Position numbers and translations under genes: made by a program. DNA of 52,229 nt from positions 1 through 52,229 of the forward strand of contig JALSIV010000321.1 in NCBI GenBank assembly GCA_026989685.1, written 5' to 3'. The notes below the pieces were generated by a model. It had not been told where the DNA came from and made no database searches. It saw only the letters and a list, made by a program, of their open reading frames with translations. Below are positions 27,188 through 35,234 of this stretch, piece after piece (within the stretch, counting starts at the first letter, position 1; each line of letters starts with the position of its first letter). This DNA comes from Pirellulaceae bacterium (lineage in GTDB: Bacteria; Planctomycetota; Planctomycetia; Pirellulales; Pirellulaceae).

Positions 27188-27798
27188 CGTTGGTCATGGC
27201 ATGCCGACCTCGCCTCGGTCATCTGTCGAAATACATGCCCCAGCTTCTCCGCCTTCGTTTGCAAATACCGTTCGTTTTCCGGCCGCGGCGAAATCTCCAA
27301 GCTGACTCGCTCGACAACTTCAATCGCTTCTGCTTCCAGGTCCGCGATCTTCTGCGGATTGTTCGTCAGCAACCGGACGCGCTGAACGCCGATCTTCCGC
27401 AAAATCGAAGCACCGATGGCGAAACTGCGACCATCGGCGGGAAAGCCGAGATGCAGATTGGCGTCGACCGTATCGAGCCCGGCGTCTTGCAGCGAGTACG
27501 CGCGAAGCTTGTTCACCAGTCCGATGCCCCTTCCCTCCTGACGCAGGTAAATCAGTACTCCACGCTTCTCCGCTGCGATTCGCTCGAGCGATGCCACGAG
27601 TTGCTCGCGGCAATCACAACGCACCGACCCGAAGACGTCCCCCGTCAGGCACTCCGAATGAACTCGAACCAATACGGCTTCGTCCCCGATCTCACCCATC
27701 CGCAACGCCAAGTGTTCACGACCTTCTTCATCCGGGTGAACCGTCACATCGAACGTGCCGTAGACTGTCGGCAAACGAGCAGAAGCGGCTTCTAACAT
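27184..27798 (-). CDS. ribA: GTP cyclohydrolase II
   Basis: The 204-aa protein catalyses the first step of riboflavin synthesis, converting GTP to 2,5-diamino-6-ribosylamino-pyrimidinone 5'-phosphate. The zinc ligands are in SECLTGDVFGSVRCDCREQL (three Cys). Other conserved blocks are LIYLRQEGRGIGLVNKLRAY, DTVDANLHLGF and VRLLTNNPQKI. It is a single-domain RibA without fused RibB. Its stop codon lies at the edge of R2 copy 2, and the RibD-type reductase gene follows beyond it, so the two may still be co-transcribed. Function is confident. Confidence 0.94.
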   Translation of the reverse strand: MLEAASARLPTVYGTFDVTVHPDEEGREHLALRMGEIGDEAVLVRVHSECLTGDVFGSVRCDCREQLVASLERIAAEKRGVLIYLRQEGRGIGLVNKLRAYSLQDAGLDTVDANLHLGFPADGRSFAIGASILRKIGVQRVRLLTNNPQKIADLEAEAIEVVERVSLEISPRPENERYLQTKAEKLGHVFRQMTEARSACHDQR

Positions 27799-27871
27799 GG
27801 GACACGATTCTCAGGCACGAATATTCGGTAATAGCACTCCGAGTCGCAAGCAACGAAACAAGGAATTCGCA

Positions 27872-28090
27872 TTACAAGCCCCCATAACATCGAATTGCCT
27901 CGCGGTGTCCGATGAATGCCTCACCCCGATTCCCGTGCCATTCGCCCGGCACGAGCCGCCGCCAGACGGACTCGCTGAGCCCGGCTCCCGATTCGCGCAT
28001 GACCCAAGTCTCGAGCATAGTTTGTCCAGACGATGACGTCAACGACTCCAACAGGCGACCAATGCGCGCGCGGCGTGCGAATTCGCGCAA
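27872..28090 (-). CDS. Small hypothetical protein, start unclear
   Basis: From TTG 28090 this encodes 72 aa ending WHGNRGEAFIGHREAIRCY. The frame stays open upstream to the TAG at 28163-28165 and reads protein-like there (GEVFDCADTLEELREF), but holds no ATG, GTG, TTG or CTG start before 28090. The TTG has no spaced ribosome-binding site. The composition (Trp-rich WRRLVPGEWHG motif) looks like a real conserved small protein. Either a non-canonical start is used, or a short N-terminal piece was lost by a frameshift. The function is unknown. Neighbours are ribA (after it) and the methyltransferase on the other strand. Confidence 0.45.
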   Translation of the reverse strand: MREFARRARIGRLLESLTSSSGQTMLETWVMRESGAGLSESVWRRLVPGEWHGNRGEAFIGHREAIRCYGGL

Positions 28091-28165
28091 TTCCTCGAGT
28101 GTGTCAGCGCAGTCGAAAACTTCGCCGTCGCGGCGTGCCGTCCCTAGGCGCGGCCGGTTGGCCTA

Positions 28166-28173
28166 ATACGATA
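28166..28173 (+). promoter_or_regulatory. Candidate -10-like ATACGATA before methyltransferase
   Basis: The bases lie about 72 upstream of the start at 28245 and resemble the CTA(T/C)GATA sites found upstream of three other genes in the window. No -35 partner is evident. Confidence 0.22.
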
Positions 28174-28244
28174 GCAAGAGACCACTCCCCCCTGACCCCC
28201 GATGAAGACCCGACTCGACCATCCCGTAAGAGAGGCACGAACCG

Positions 28245-28904
28245 ATGGCACTCATCGACCGAGAGTTCATTCGTACGATGATCACCGCGGCCGACCCGTG
28301 GTGTGCTAGTCACGGAGCAGCCGAAGGCAGCGATCAACTGGGAGCCGGAATACTGTATTACGGCCTAGCCTATTCCCTGAAGGCCAGGACTTGCGTGTGC
28401 CTCGGTTCGGGCGGCGGCTTCGTGCCTCGCCTGATGAGACAGGCCCAGCGCGATCTGGAATTGGCCGACAGCCGCACCATCCTGGTGGACGGCACGAAAC
28501 AGGTCGACCAAGCCAAGAAGGACATCTGGGGAGTTCCCTGCTGGATCCCGGAGGATTCATTCTTTCGCACGCGATATCGCGACGTGGAGATTCGGTTCGA
28601 ATTGACGGAAACCGCTTTCCGCGAGTACTTCCAACCCGGCGGCATCCAGATCGACTATCTGCACATCGACGCGGATCACCACTACGAAGGCGCCAAGCTC
28701 GACTGGGATCTCTATCACACCCTGGTCCCCGACTCCGGCATTATCACACTCCACGACACCGTCAACTATCGCGAACCGTGCGGTGTCTATCGCGTGTTGG
28801 ACGATATCCGTGCCACGGGCAGGTACGACGTGATCAACCTTCCGATCGCCTACGGTACCGCCATTGTTCGCAAACGCCAGACCGACGGCCGCCCCGCATC
28901 ATGA
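28245..28904 (+). CDS. Class I SAM-dependent methyltransferase-like protein
   Basis: The 219-aa protein has GAGAGG upstream. The SAM loop is CVCLGSGGGFVPRLM (about 50-64), with the acidic residue in LVDGTKQVD following. The catalytic-region motif YLHIDADHHYEGAKLDWDLY and LVPDSGIITLHDT match the CmcI/Methyltransf_24 group. This group methylates small molecules or sugars, for example in antibiotic or polysaccharide pathways. The next gene, a GT4 glycosyltransferase, overlaps by four bases (ATGA), so a glycosylated or glycan substrate is likely. Confidence 0.78.
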   Translation: MALIDREFIRTMITAADPWCASHGAAEGSDQLGAGILYYGLAYSLKARTCVCLGSGGGFVPRLMRQAQRDLELADSRTILVDGTKQVDQAKKDIWGVPCWIPEDSFFRTRYRDVEIRFELTETAFREYFQPGGIQIDYLHIDADHHYEGAKLDWDLYHTLVPDSGIITLHDTVNYREPCGVYRVLDDIRATGRYDVINLPIAYGTAIVRKRQTDGRPAS

Positions 28905-30058
28905 GAATCGCGTTGCTCCAAGACGAGATCTATCTTCCTTCGCTCGCCGGCGGTATCAAGGCCAACCGCCTGCTACTGGAAGCGCTGGCAGCACGGGGCC
29001 ACACTTGTCTCGCGCTGACGCGAGCCGTTACTCGTTCGCCGGACGGGCCGCAGACTCGCCGCGGCTTCCGCCTGGAGATGGAACGGCGCGGCCTCGTCTT
29101 GGACTCCCCTGCCACCGACGTACTGGCTTACCGCTATCGCAACGTCCACGTTGAAGCACTCGACCATGATTCAAAAGCGGCCCGCTCGGTCTACCTTTCC
29201 CAGCGGATTCGCGCATTCCAACCGGACGTCGTGGTGGTGGCCGATGACAAGCGGCGCCTGCTCCTCCCAAGTGCACTGGAAGCAGCTCCATACCGTGTCG
29301 TGCTGATCGTGCAGACCATCATGCAGCTACCGTTCGGCCCCCTCTCCGTGGCTCCCGATCCCGCGCAGACCGAACGCATGACACGGGCTCGGGCTGTGTT
29401 GGCCATCAGCAACTACGTCAAGCAGTACATCGAAGACCATAGTGCCCTTCGCGCGGAGCTGCTCCATTTCCCAGTGTATGGCCCCGGTCCTTTTCCTCTG
29501 TTGGCCGACTTCGACCGCGGCTCGATCACGATGATCAATCCGTGCGACCTGAAAGGAGTCTCCGTCTTCCGGCAGTTGGCTTGCGCTTTTCCCCGCCTAC
29601 CGTTCGCCGCCGTACCGACCTGGGGATCCAGTGACACGCTACTGTCCCAACTGCGCGCCGTCCCCAATATCACGCTGCTATCCGCCAGCGATGATATCGA
29701 GCACATTCTGGCGCAGACTCGAATCCTGCTGGTGCCGTCCCTATGGCCCGAGACGTTCGGCTATGTCGTGCCGGAAGCCATGCTCCGCGGCATCCCGGTG
29801 CTGGCAGCCGACGTGGGCGGACTGCGCGAAGCCAAACTCGGCGTAGACTACCTCCTGCCGGTGGAACCGGCCATCCGCCAAGAGGGACGTTACGTCTGCC
29901 CCCCCCAGCAGATCGGCCCCTGGGAGGCGGCTTTGTCCGAAATCACCACTCATCGCGAGAAGTACATCGAATGCTCACAGCAGTCTCGGCGGGCTGCCCA
30001 CGACTTCGCCGGGCGCATTTCCATCGAGGCGATCGAGGACGCTCTACGACTCGAGTAG
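28901..30058 (+). CDS. GT4-family glycosyltransferase
   Basis: ATG 28901 overlaps the methyltransferase stop and gives 385 aa (MRIALLQDEIYLPSLAGG). The N-terminal GT-B domain shows AGGIKANRLLLEALAARGH; the C-terminal donor site is WPETFGYVVPEAMLRGIPVL with GGLREAKLG, the E(x7)E pattern of GT4. VLAISNYVKQYIEDHS marks the domain link. A nucleotide-sugar donor is expected; acceptor unknown. A larger upstream reading frame lies antiparallel to nothing and overlaps the methyltransferase in another frame; it is a shadow. Confidence 0.82.
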   Translation: MRIALLQDEIYLPSLAGGIKANRLLLEALAARGHTCLALTRAVTRSPDGPQTRRGFRLEMERRGLVLDSPATDVLAYRYRNVHVEALDHDSKAARSVYLSQRIRAFQPDVVVVADDKRRLLLPSALEAAPYRVVLIVQTIMQLPFGPLSVAPDPAQTERMTRARAVLAISNYVKQYIEDHSALRAELLHFPVYGPGPFPLLADFDRGSITMINPCDLKGVSVFRQLACAFPRLPFAAVPTWGSSDTLLSQLRAVPNITLLSASDDIEHILAQTRILLVPSLWPETFGYVVPEAMLRGIPVLAADVGGLREAKLGVDYLLPVEPAIRQEGRYVCPPQQIGPWEAALSEITTHREKYIECSQQSRRAAHDFAGRISIEAIEDALRLE

Positions 30059-30138
30059 AACGTCACACGTGACATGCTGCGTGGCCATAGGGGCTCCACC
30101 GGGTGAGTCACTCATCATCCATCAAGACAGCTTCATCC

Positions 30139-31371
30139 TCAATGCTCCAACTCGAACATTCCCTGCCGCTCCAAACGGCGTATCCGCTGCACATCGGCTT
30201 CGATGGCTGCCGGATCTTCGGCAAGCAGCGTAATCCTACCGGCAACTCGATCGAGTTTTACACCGGGTGTGGAGGCAATCGAGAACGAATGAAGCGTCGC
30301 AAGAGCGCGAATCTGCTCCAGTCCTCGCGTCTGTACGAGCCGACCGGAACGAGCCGGCATCAAGAACAAGTTTGCGGCTCGCTTCCGGAGTCGCGGACGT
30401 CGCGAGGCACGCCGGCGGAACCGATCAGGGGCGACCATCAGTTCGATCATCATTTCGAACTGCCCGTATCCGCCGCACAGATGGCTCAAAGCACCATTGA
30501 TGCCGCCGGAAAAACGAGCCCCCATCTCGATGAAGGCAGGCTCGTCGTCCACCCACATCAACTCACAATGAGCCGGACCATGCCGGATCCCCAGCGCGTC
30601 GGCCACCTTCACTGCGCACGCTTCCAGTGCACGCTGTCGTGTTCCGTCATAGGGCAGCAAGGTCATCTGATCGTAGCCCACGAAGCGATCCGAACCGGCC
30701 GGCCGATGGTATCGCCAAAATGCAGTGATCACTCGTTCGGTCGGGCTGCAAACCATGTCGATCGCGTATTCGGTGCCGTCGAGGTACTCCTGCACGACAA
30801 CCCGCTCGTTGATCTCGCCCAGCACGTTGGAGCGGCCCAAGATGCCGCTCACCGCCTCGCGCACTTCCGTCGGGTTGCAGCAGCGGTGGACGTCGTCCGA
30901 CGCCGCGCTTCGCGTCGGCTTCACGATGACCGGCCAACTCACTTCGGATCGAATCCATTTCAGGATGGCGTCAACGTCTCGGTCGCAAAACTGCTTGGGC
31001 GTGCGGATCCCGCGCCGAGCCACCGCCTCGGCCATGACCGCCTTGTCTCGCCGAGCGTTTCTCAGAGAGGGATCGTTGCCTGGCAATTCGAGTGCCGAGG
31101 CCAAATCGCCCGCCAGATCCACGCCCGATTCAAAGCCGGCGACCACGTGCGTCGGTTGCCATCGCCTCACCTGCGCCGCCGTCTCGCTCAAATCTCCTCG
31201 ATGAATGACCACATGCTCGAACAGACTTGGATCGCACTTTGCCTTCAGCCATCGAGGAGTCCACGAAGAACTCTGGACCGCCATACAACGGATTTGCGAC
31301 GATTGGAGTCGCTCGGCAAACAGCGATCCCGACGAATAGGGGTCGACAATGACGATTCCGAATTCCCGCAC
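30139..31371 (-). CDS. ATP-grasp ligase (L-amino-acid-ligase-like)
   Basis: I choose GTG 31371 (AGGGAGAAGG upstream), giving 410 aa that begins FGIVIVDPYSSGSLFAERL; this start leaves 28 bases after the NHL gene. An ATP-grasp core is visible: SWPVIVKPTRSAASDDVH (ATP-binding Lys), VVVQEYLDGTEYAIDMV, and HCELMWVDDEPAFIEMGAR with the metal-binding Glu. The overall layout resembles dipeptide-forming L-amino acid ligases (BacD/YwfE group), which join a carboxylate to an amine through an acylphosphate. Substrate cannot be read from sequence. The downstream convergent gene is the GT4 glycosyltransferase; the upstream co-directional gene is an NHL propeller. Confidence 0.82.
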   Translation of the reverse strand: MREFGIVIVDPYSSGSLFAERLQSSQIRCMAVQSSSWTPRWLKAKCDPSLFEHVVIHRGDLSETAAQVRRWQPTHVVAGFESGVDLAGDLASALELPGNDPSLRNARRDKAVMAEAVARRGIRTPKQFCDRDVDAILKWIRSEVSWPVIVKPTRSAASDDVHRCCNPTEVREAVSGILGRSNVLGEINERVVVQEYLDGTEYAIDMVCSPTERVITAFWRYHRPAGSDRFVGYDQMTLLPYDGTRQRALEACAVKVADALGIRHGPAHCELMWVDDEPAFIEMGARFSGGINGALSHLCGGYGQFEMMIELMVAPDRFRRRASRRPRLRKRAANLFLMPARSGRLVQTRGLEQIRALATLHSFSIASTPGVKLDRVAGRITLLAEDPAAIEADVQRIRRLERQGMFELEH

Positions 31372-31399
31372 AGCCCCTTCTCCCTGACGTTCTTTCTCT

Positions 31400-33148
31400 C
31401 TACCCTCCGGCACTCGCCCGCCGCACATGTACGATTCGATGGTGAAAGTGATCACAGACCACGATCTCCTCCGGATGGAGGATGCGAACCCAGCGAGGCT
31501 GATTCAAGAACGGGATTCCCGAATCGGGAACTCGAGTGAATTCCCACAGGACCTTGCCCTTCACCGTGGCAACGAGAATCCGGTTGTTTCCGGTATCGGC
31601 TACCGCCATCACGTCCTCATCCGTCACGTCGACATATCGAGGTTGGTGCAGCCGATAACGCCGAGTTCCATCGGCGAGACTACGGATCTCCCGCACCAAC
31701 TTTCCCTCGCCATCGACGTGCACGAGCCGATGATGGCCCGTATCGGAAATCAAGATCGATCCGTCGGCGAGTTGCTGGGCACTGTGAGGATCATCGAGCT
31801 CCACTCCATGCCGACCGGTACCGATCTGACGATAAATGCGCCCCGACCAGTCCACCTCGATAATGGCATCGCGCGTCGAGTCCGTGACGAGCAAGCGCCC
31901 ATTGGACAACTGCCGCACATCGTGCGGATCGTCAAAGGACTCTCCGTGTTCCCCCTGCAACCGCGAAACTTCCCTCACAACCTCTCCCTGTGCATCGACT
32001 TCCACAATCCGACCGTTTCTGGCGTCGGCCACCAGTAGGGATCCACTGGGAAGCCGACGGACGCAGCGAGGCCAGAACAAGGGAGGCGTGCCATGAAACG
32101 GCCACGGCGTCACGCGGTGCCGCCTGGCAGTCACCACGCGGTCGTGGGCGGTATCCGCGATCAAATAAGCACCGTCCTCGAAAACGTCAACGGAACGAGG
32201 GTACGAAAGCACGCGTTGCCCCCGCGGCTCGAGGCCCCAACCACAGACGACATTTCCGTCAACGTCGAATTCCACCACGCGGACATGCCCCGTGTCGGCG
32301 ACCAGACAATGACCACTGGAAAGGGGCATCACTGCGGTTGGGTTGGCCAGAGTCGACGGCATCGTCCGTTGGGAGGAGGGCACCGCAATCTCGGCCTCGC
32401 CTTCGCCCACCACCAGGATGCGATGGTTCCGCGTATCGGCGATCCACCGCCGGCCGTCGGCACCTTCGACGGCCCAGTTTGGGCCGGAGAGGTGTTGCGT
32501 ATCGGCCGCCGGATGTCCCGCCTCCCCGAATTGCCAAACCGTGCGGCCCTTGCGATCGATCTCCATGACTACATGGCAGAACGGATCGGCGATCAAGATC
32601 GTGCCGGACTCGAGCAGTTGAGCGCTGCCGATAATGCCGATCGACGTCGTTGCGGAAGGCAGATACCACAGCAGCGCCCCGGCCTCGTCGACTTCGACCA
32701 TGTCCACATCGAAGGACCGATTGCAAAAGACCACGAGGAACGTGCCTCGCTCCGTCCACGAGGCAAACCGCGGCATCTTCTTCGACAGTCGCGACAAATC
32801 GATCGAACGCATGAGCTCGCCGGCGCGGTTGACGATCTCCAGACGCCATTGCGTGCGACGCAAGATCGCGAGTCGCCGGCCATTCATGGCGCAGCCGTAT
32901 GCGTCGTGCATCCCGCGGCCAACCGTATCGAACAGAATGGTGCCGTCGGAATCGAGCAGAACCGTCCGGCTTTCGAAACGAAACGGAACCTGCTTCTCCG
33001 TCCCTATCTCGTCACAAATCAGCGTGCAGCCGTCATCCAGGCGGGCTACCTGATTCGGATACGAAAACCGCAATCCCGCCACCGCTCCAGAGGTCGGCTC
33101 GGCCGGCTCACCGCTTCCCACTTCATGCACCAAATGCCAGGATGACAT
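31400..33148 (-). CDS. NHL-repeat beta-propeller protein
   Basis: The 582-aa protein lacks a signal peptide. From about residue 30 it carries around ten propeller-type repeats, among them GRRWIADTRNHRILVVGEG, GSLLVADARNGRIVEVD, GRLLVTDSTRDAIIEVD, GSILISDTGHHRLVHVD and EDVMAVADTGNNRILVATV. This is the NHL/arylsulfotransferase-like pattern (ADTxNxRI). Two propellers would fit. No catalytic residues are apparent, so it may be a binding scaffold or a lyase-like protein. It precedes the ATP-grasp gene by 28 bases on the same strand. Confidence 0.8.
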   Translation of the reverse strand: MSSWHLVHEVGSGEPAEPTSGAVAGLRFSYPNQVARLDDGCTLICDEIGTEKQVPFRFESRTVLLDSDGTILFDTVGRGMHDAYGCAMNGRRLAILRRTQWRLEIVNRAGELMRSIDLSRLSKKMPRFASWTERGTFLVVFCNRSFDVDMVEVDEAGALLWYLPSATTSIGIIGSAQLLESGTILIADPFCHVVMEIDRKGRTVWQFGEAGHPAADTQHLSGPNWAVEGADGRRWIADTRNHRILVVGEGEAEIAVPSSQRTMPSTLANPTAVMPLSSGHCLVADTGHVRVVEFDVDGNVVCGWGLEPRGQRVLSYPRSVDVFEDGAYLIADTAHDRVVTARRHRVTPWPFHGTPPLFWPRCVRRLPSGSLLVADARNGRIVEVDAQGEVVREVSRLQGEHGESFDDPHDVRQLSNGRLLVTDSTRDAIIEVDWSGRIYRQIGTGRHGVELDDPHSAQQLADGSILISDTGHHRLVHVDGEGKLVREIRSLADGTRRYRLHQPRYVDVTDEDVMAVADTGNNRILVATVKGKVLWEFTRVPDSGIPFLNQPRWVRILHPEEIVVCDHFHHRIVHVRRASAGG

Positions 33149-33286
33149 ATCGCCCTACACCAACATGACGAAACTCGCGAGCCGCTCCGATCGCCGGGGA
33201 GCCATGGACGCTCAGGCTCTCCCACCGAAAGCCACGCTGAAGATCACGGCCGACATCCACGCTCGCGACTCGGCCGATCTGTCCCC

Positions 33287-33946
33287 TTACGGTTGGGGCG
33301 ACGACTCCGCTGCCGCGCGGCCGTGAACGTCGAAAAACCCCCTGCCTGGGAGCTGTCGAACCTGTTTGTCCTCGGAGCGATCCGGCGTTGCACGATCGAA
33401 CTTGGGGTGGGGTTTGTGAGCCTTGGAAGTGTGGCAACGGATACACTGATCGAGCGCCAAACGCTGGATTTTCGAGCGGAGAATCTTGAGCTCCTCGTCG
33501 GTAAACACGCGGTCCCGTCCCACAAAAGACAGAGCGTAGCGAGCATGATCGTCACCGGGGCCGTGACAGCTTTCGCAGGACACTCCCATTTGAGCGGACT
33601 GAGCGACGGCAACGTGACCATCGACCTGGCGAACGGGAGTGGTGTGGCACGCAAGACACTCCGCGTCGTTCTTGTATTTGCTGGGCAGAATGTTGTAGGC
33701 GTTCCCGTGAGGTGTCGACTTCCAGTCCTTGTATTGAGGAAAATGGCACGCGGCACATTTCGTCATGCCGGTGAACTTGCCGTCTTGTGTACGACCAGCG
33801 TCCTGAGTGCCATCGGCCTGCGGAAGCTGCTCGACCGGAACACCGTCCTGCGCCGTAATCGGGCCCAGCAGCGCGACCACCAGAAACGGCGCCACAAGAA
33901 TGCCTGCGGCCCATCCGGCGAGCCAACGTCTGGTCATCAATTTCAT
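33287..33946 (-). CDS. Tetraheme c-type cytochrome, cytochrome c554-like
   Basis: The 219-aa exported protein has a signal peptide (WLAGWAAGILVAPFLVVALL). It has four CxxCH motifs: CAACH (64), CLACH (97), CESCH (124) and CIRCH (168). The spacing and the sequence between the hemes (GMTKCAACHFPQYKDW) resemble the cytochrome c554/PF13435 family of periplasmic electron carriers. A role delivering electrons to the 14-heme conduit at 2380-3888 is possible, but the genes are 30 kb apart. The C-terminus is unusually basic and Ser/Pro-rich. Upstream, CTACGATA at 33986-33993 could be its -10. Confidence 0.85.
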   Translation of the reverse strand: MKLMTRRWLAGWAAGILVAPFLVVALLGPITAQDGVPVEQLPQADGTQDAGRTQDGKFTGMTKCAACHFPQYKDWKSTPHGNAYNILPSKYKNDAECLACHTTPVRQVDGHVAVAQSAQMGVSCESCHGPGDDHARYALSFVGRDRVFTDEELKILRSKIQRLALDQCIRCHTSKAHKPHPKFDRATPDRSEDKQVRQLPGRGFFDVHGRAAAESSPQP

Positions 33947-33985
33947 TATCTGGCTCCATCATGCGGTCGGTACACCCAACCCCTT

Positions 33986-33993
33986 TATCGTAG
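33986..33993 (-). promoter_or_regulatory. Candidate -10-like CTACGATA before tetraheme cytochrome
   Basis: On the minus strand the sequence is GGGCTACGATAAAGGGG, about 40 bases upstream of the start at 33946. It shares GCTA(C/T)GATAAAGGG with the site upstream of the sulfatase at 44130. Confidence 0.3.
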
Positions 33994-34076
33994 CCCGCGG
34001 TCGGCAGCAGAGCAAACGGCCCACGACCGGGAATCGGCTGGCGCCAAGTCGTTTTGCGGCGATCCCGCGACTATGA

Positions 34077-34195
34077 TAGAGTCTGACTTCGTAATATCGG
34101 CGCGCCGTGCGCGCATGCTACACTGGCTTTCGGTTGTCACCACCATCCCTCCGGTCTCCCGCCTCCAGCCTTGCGGACGCAGCCCCCGTTAGGTG
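34077..34195 (+). repeat. Dispersed ~120-bp repeat R2, copy 3
   Basis: It reads TAGAGTCTGACTTCG, GGCGCGCCGTGCGCGCATG, CTGGCTTTCGGTTGTCAC, CCTCCGGTCTCCCGCCTCC and GCCTTGCGGACGCAGCCCCC, matching copies 1 and 2 over its length. The right palindrome is decayed relative to the other copies. It lies in the gap between the tetraheme cytochrome and the P-loop kinase. The remainder of this 331-base gap holds only the candidate -10 of the cytochrome. Confidence 0.78.
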
Positions 34196-34277
34196 AAGTG
34201 GATGAGCCGCCTTCCGGCTGGGTCCCGATCTTTGTGCCTCCCGTGTCTCCTGGAAAGCCCGCACCCCCCGCACTCGG

Positions 34278-34889
34278 ATGGCCGAACACCGAATCAAACA
34301 CGTCGCTCTCGGCCGCCATACATTGAGCCCGTTCGATGCGGCCCCCCGGCTACTGGCGGCTCGGAGAATCCTCCTGCTCGGTCCCTGCGGATCGGGAAAA
34401 ACCACGTTGGCCCGGCAGCTCGCCCAGCTACTCGAGCTGGAGCCGATCCATTTGGACGCCGAGTTTTGGAAGCCCGGTTGGCAACCCACTCCCACACCCC
34501 AGTGGCGAAACACGGTCCGGGAACTCGTCCAGCGCGATGCGTGGATCATGGACGGCACGTACGAAGGAACGCTTGATTTGCGCATTCCGGCCGCCCAAGC
34601 CGCGATCGTATTGGATCGACCGCGCTGGGCTTGCCTGTGGAACGTCCTTCATCGCAAACGGACCCTCGACGACCAAAATCGCCCCGACGCGCCGCCGGGA
34701 CAACCCATCGATCGAGCCTACCTGCGCTACATCTGGCGGTACCCCCGCGACACCCATCCCCTGGTAGTGGAAGCCCTGCGGAAATACGGTCCACACCTGA
34801 CAGTCGTGTCGCTCTCCGGCTCGCGTGATCCCCATCGGCTGGTCACCGCTCTGCGCGAACTCCGGCAAGATCGGAAGCCGGTGAAGTAG
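34278..34889 (+). CDS. P-loop kinase, FlaR/topology-modulation-like
   Basis: The 203-aa protein has a Walker A loop GPCGSGKTTLARQL (about 36-49) and the downstream HLDAEFWKPGWQPTP, which is characteristic of proteins annotated as topology modulation protein or FlaR, in the adenylate-kinase-like clan. DAWIMDGTYEGTLDLRIPAA and VLDRPRWACLWNVLHRK complete the core. It is probably a small nucleoside- or metabolite-kinase; the substrate is unknown. The ribosome-binding site before ATG 34278 is weak. It has no clear operon partners. Confidence 0.8.
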   Translation: MAEHRIKHVALGRHTLSPFDAAPRLLAARRILLLGPCGSGKTTLARQLAQLLELEPIHLDAEFWKPGWQPTPTPQWRNTVRELVQRDAWIMDGTYEGTLDLRIPAAQAAIVLDRPRWACLWNVLHRKRTLDDQNRPDAPPGQPIDRAYLRYIWRYPRDTHPLVVEALRKYGPHLTVVSLSGSRDPHRLVTALRELRQDRKPVK

Positions 34890-34907
34890 TTCTGCTTGTC
34901 ACGCTGA

Positions 34908-35171
34908 TCCGGAAAACCGCCCTGGGGACCGCTGCGCGGCCCCGGAAAGCGATCCGCGGCGGTATCGTATGCCGACGGCCATCTCTACTTTCGCTACGAA
35001 GACGGAACGATGGCGCTCATCGAAGCCAATCCCCGCTCGTATAAGATCAAAGGTACGTTTCGCATTGCCACGCGGCATGCCGAGAGCTGGCCGCATCCTG
35101 TCATCGCCAACGGAAGACTCTACCTGCGCGACCAACAGGATCTCCATTGCTACGATTTGCGAGCGGAATAG
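34908..35171 (+). pseudogene. C-terminal remnant of a PQQ-binding-like propeller protein
   Basis: This frame is open from just after a TGA at 34905 to TAG 35171 and encodes about 87 residues. The last ~65 (SYADGHLYFRYEDGTMALIE, then WPHPVIANGRLYLRDQQDL and CYDLRAE) closely resemble the end of planctomycete PQQ-propeller enzymes. No start codon or signal peptide and no upstream propeller blades are present; only the C-terminus survives. I interpret it as a decayed gene fragment, presumably a casualty of rearrangement near R2 copy 3. Confidence 0.72.
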
Positions 35172-35234
35172 TCGTGCCCGTCGAGGAAGCGACCGACTGC
35201 CGGCCAAGCGACTGCGTCGCGCACCGGCACGCCG

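Noticed and set aside
30060-30090. GTCACACGTGAC palindrome between convergent genes as a terminator
   Set aside because: The loop would be only two bases and no U-tract follows, so a terminator is not supported.
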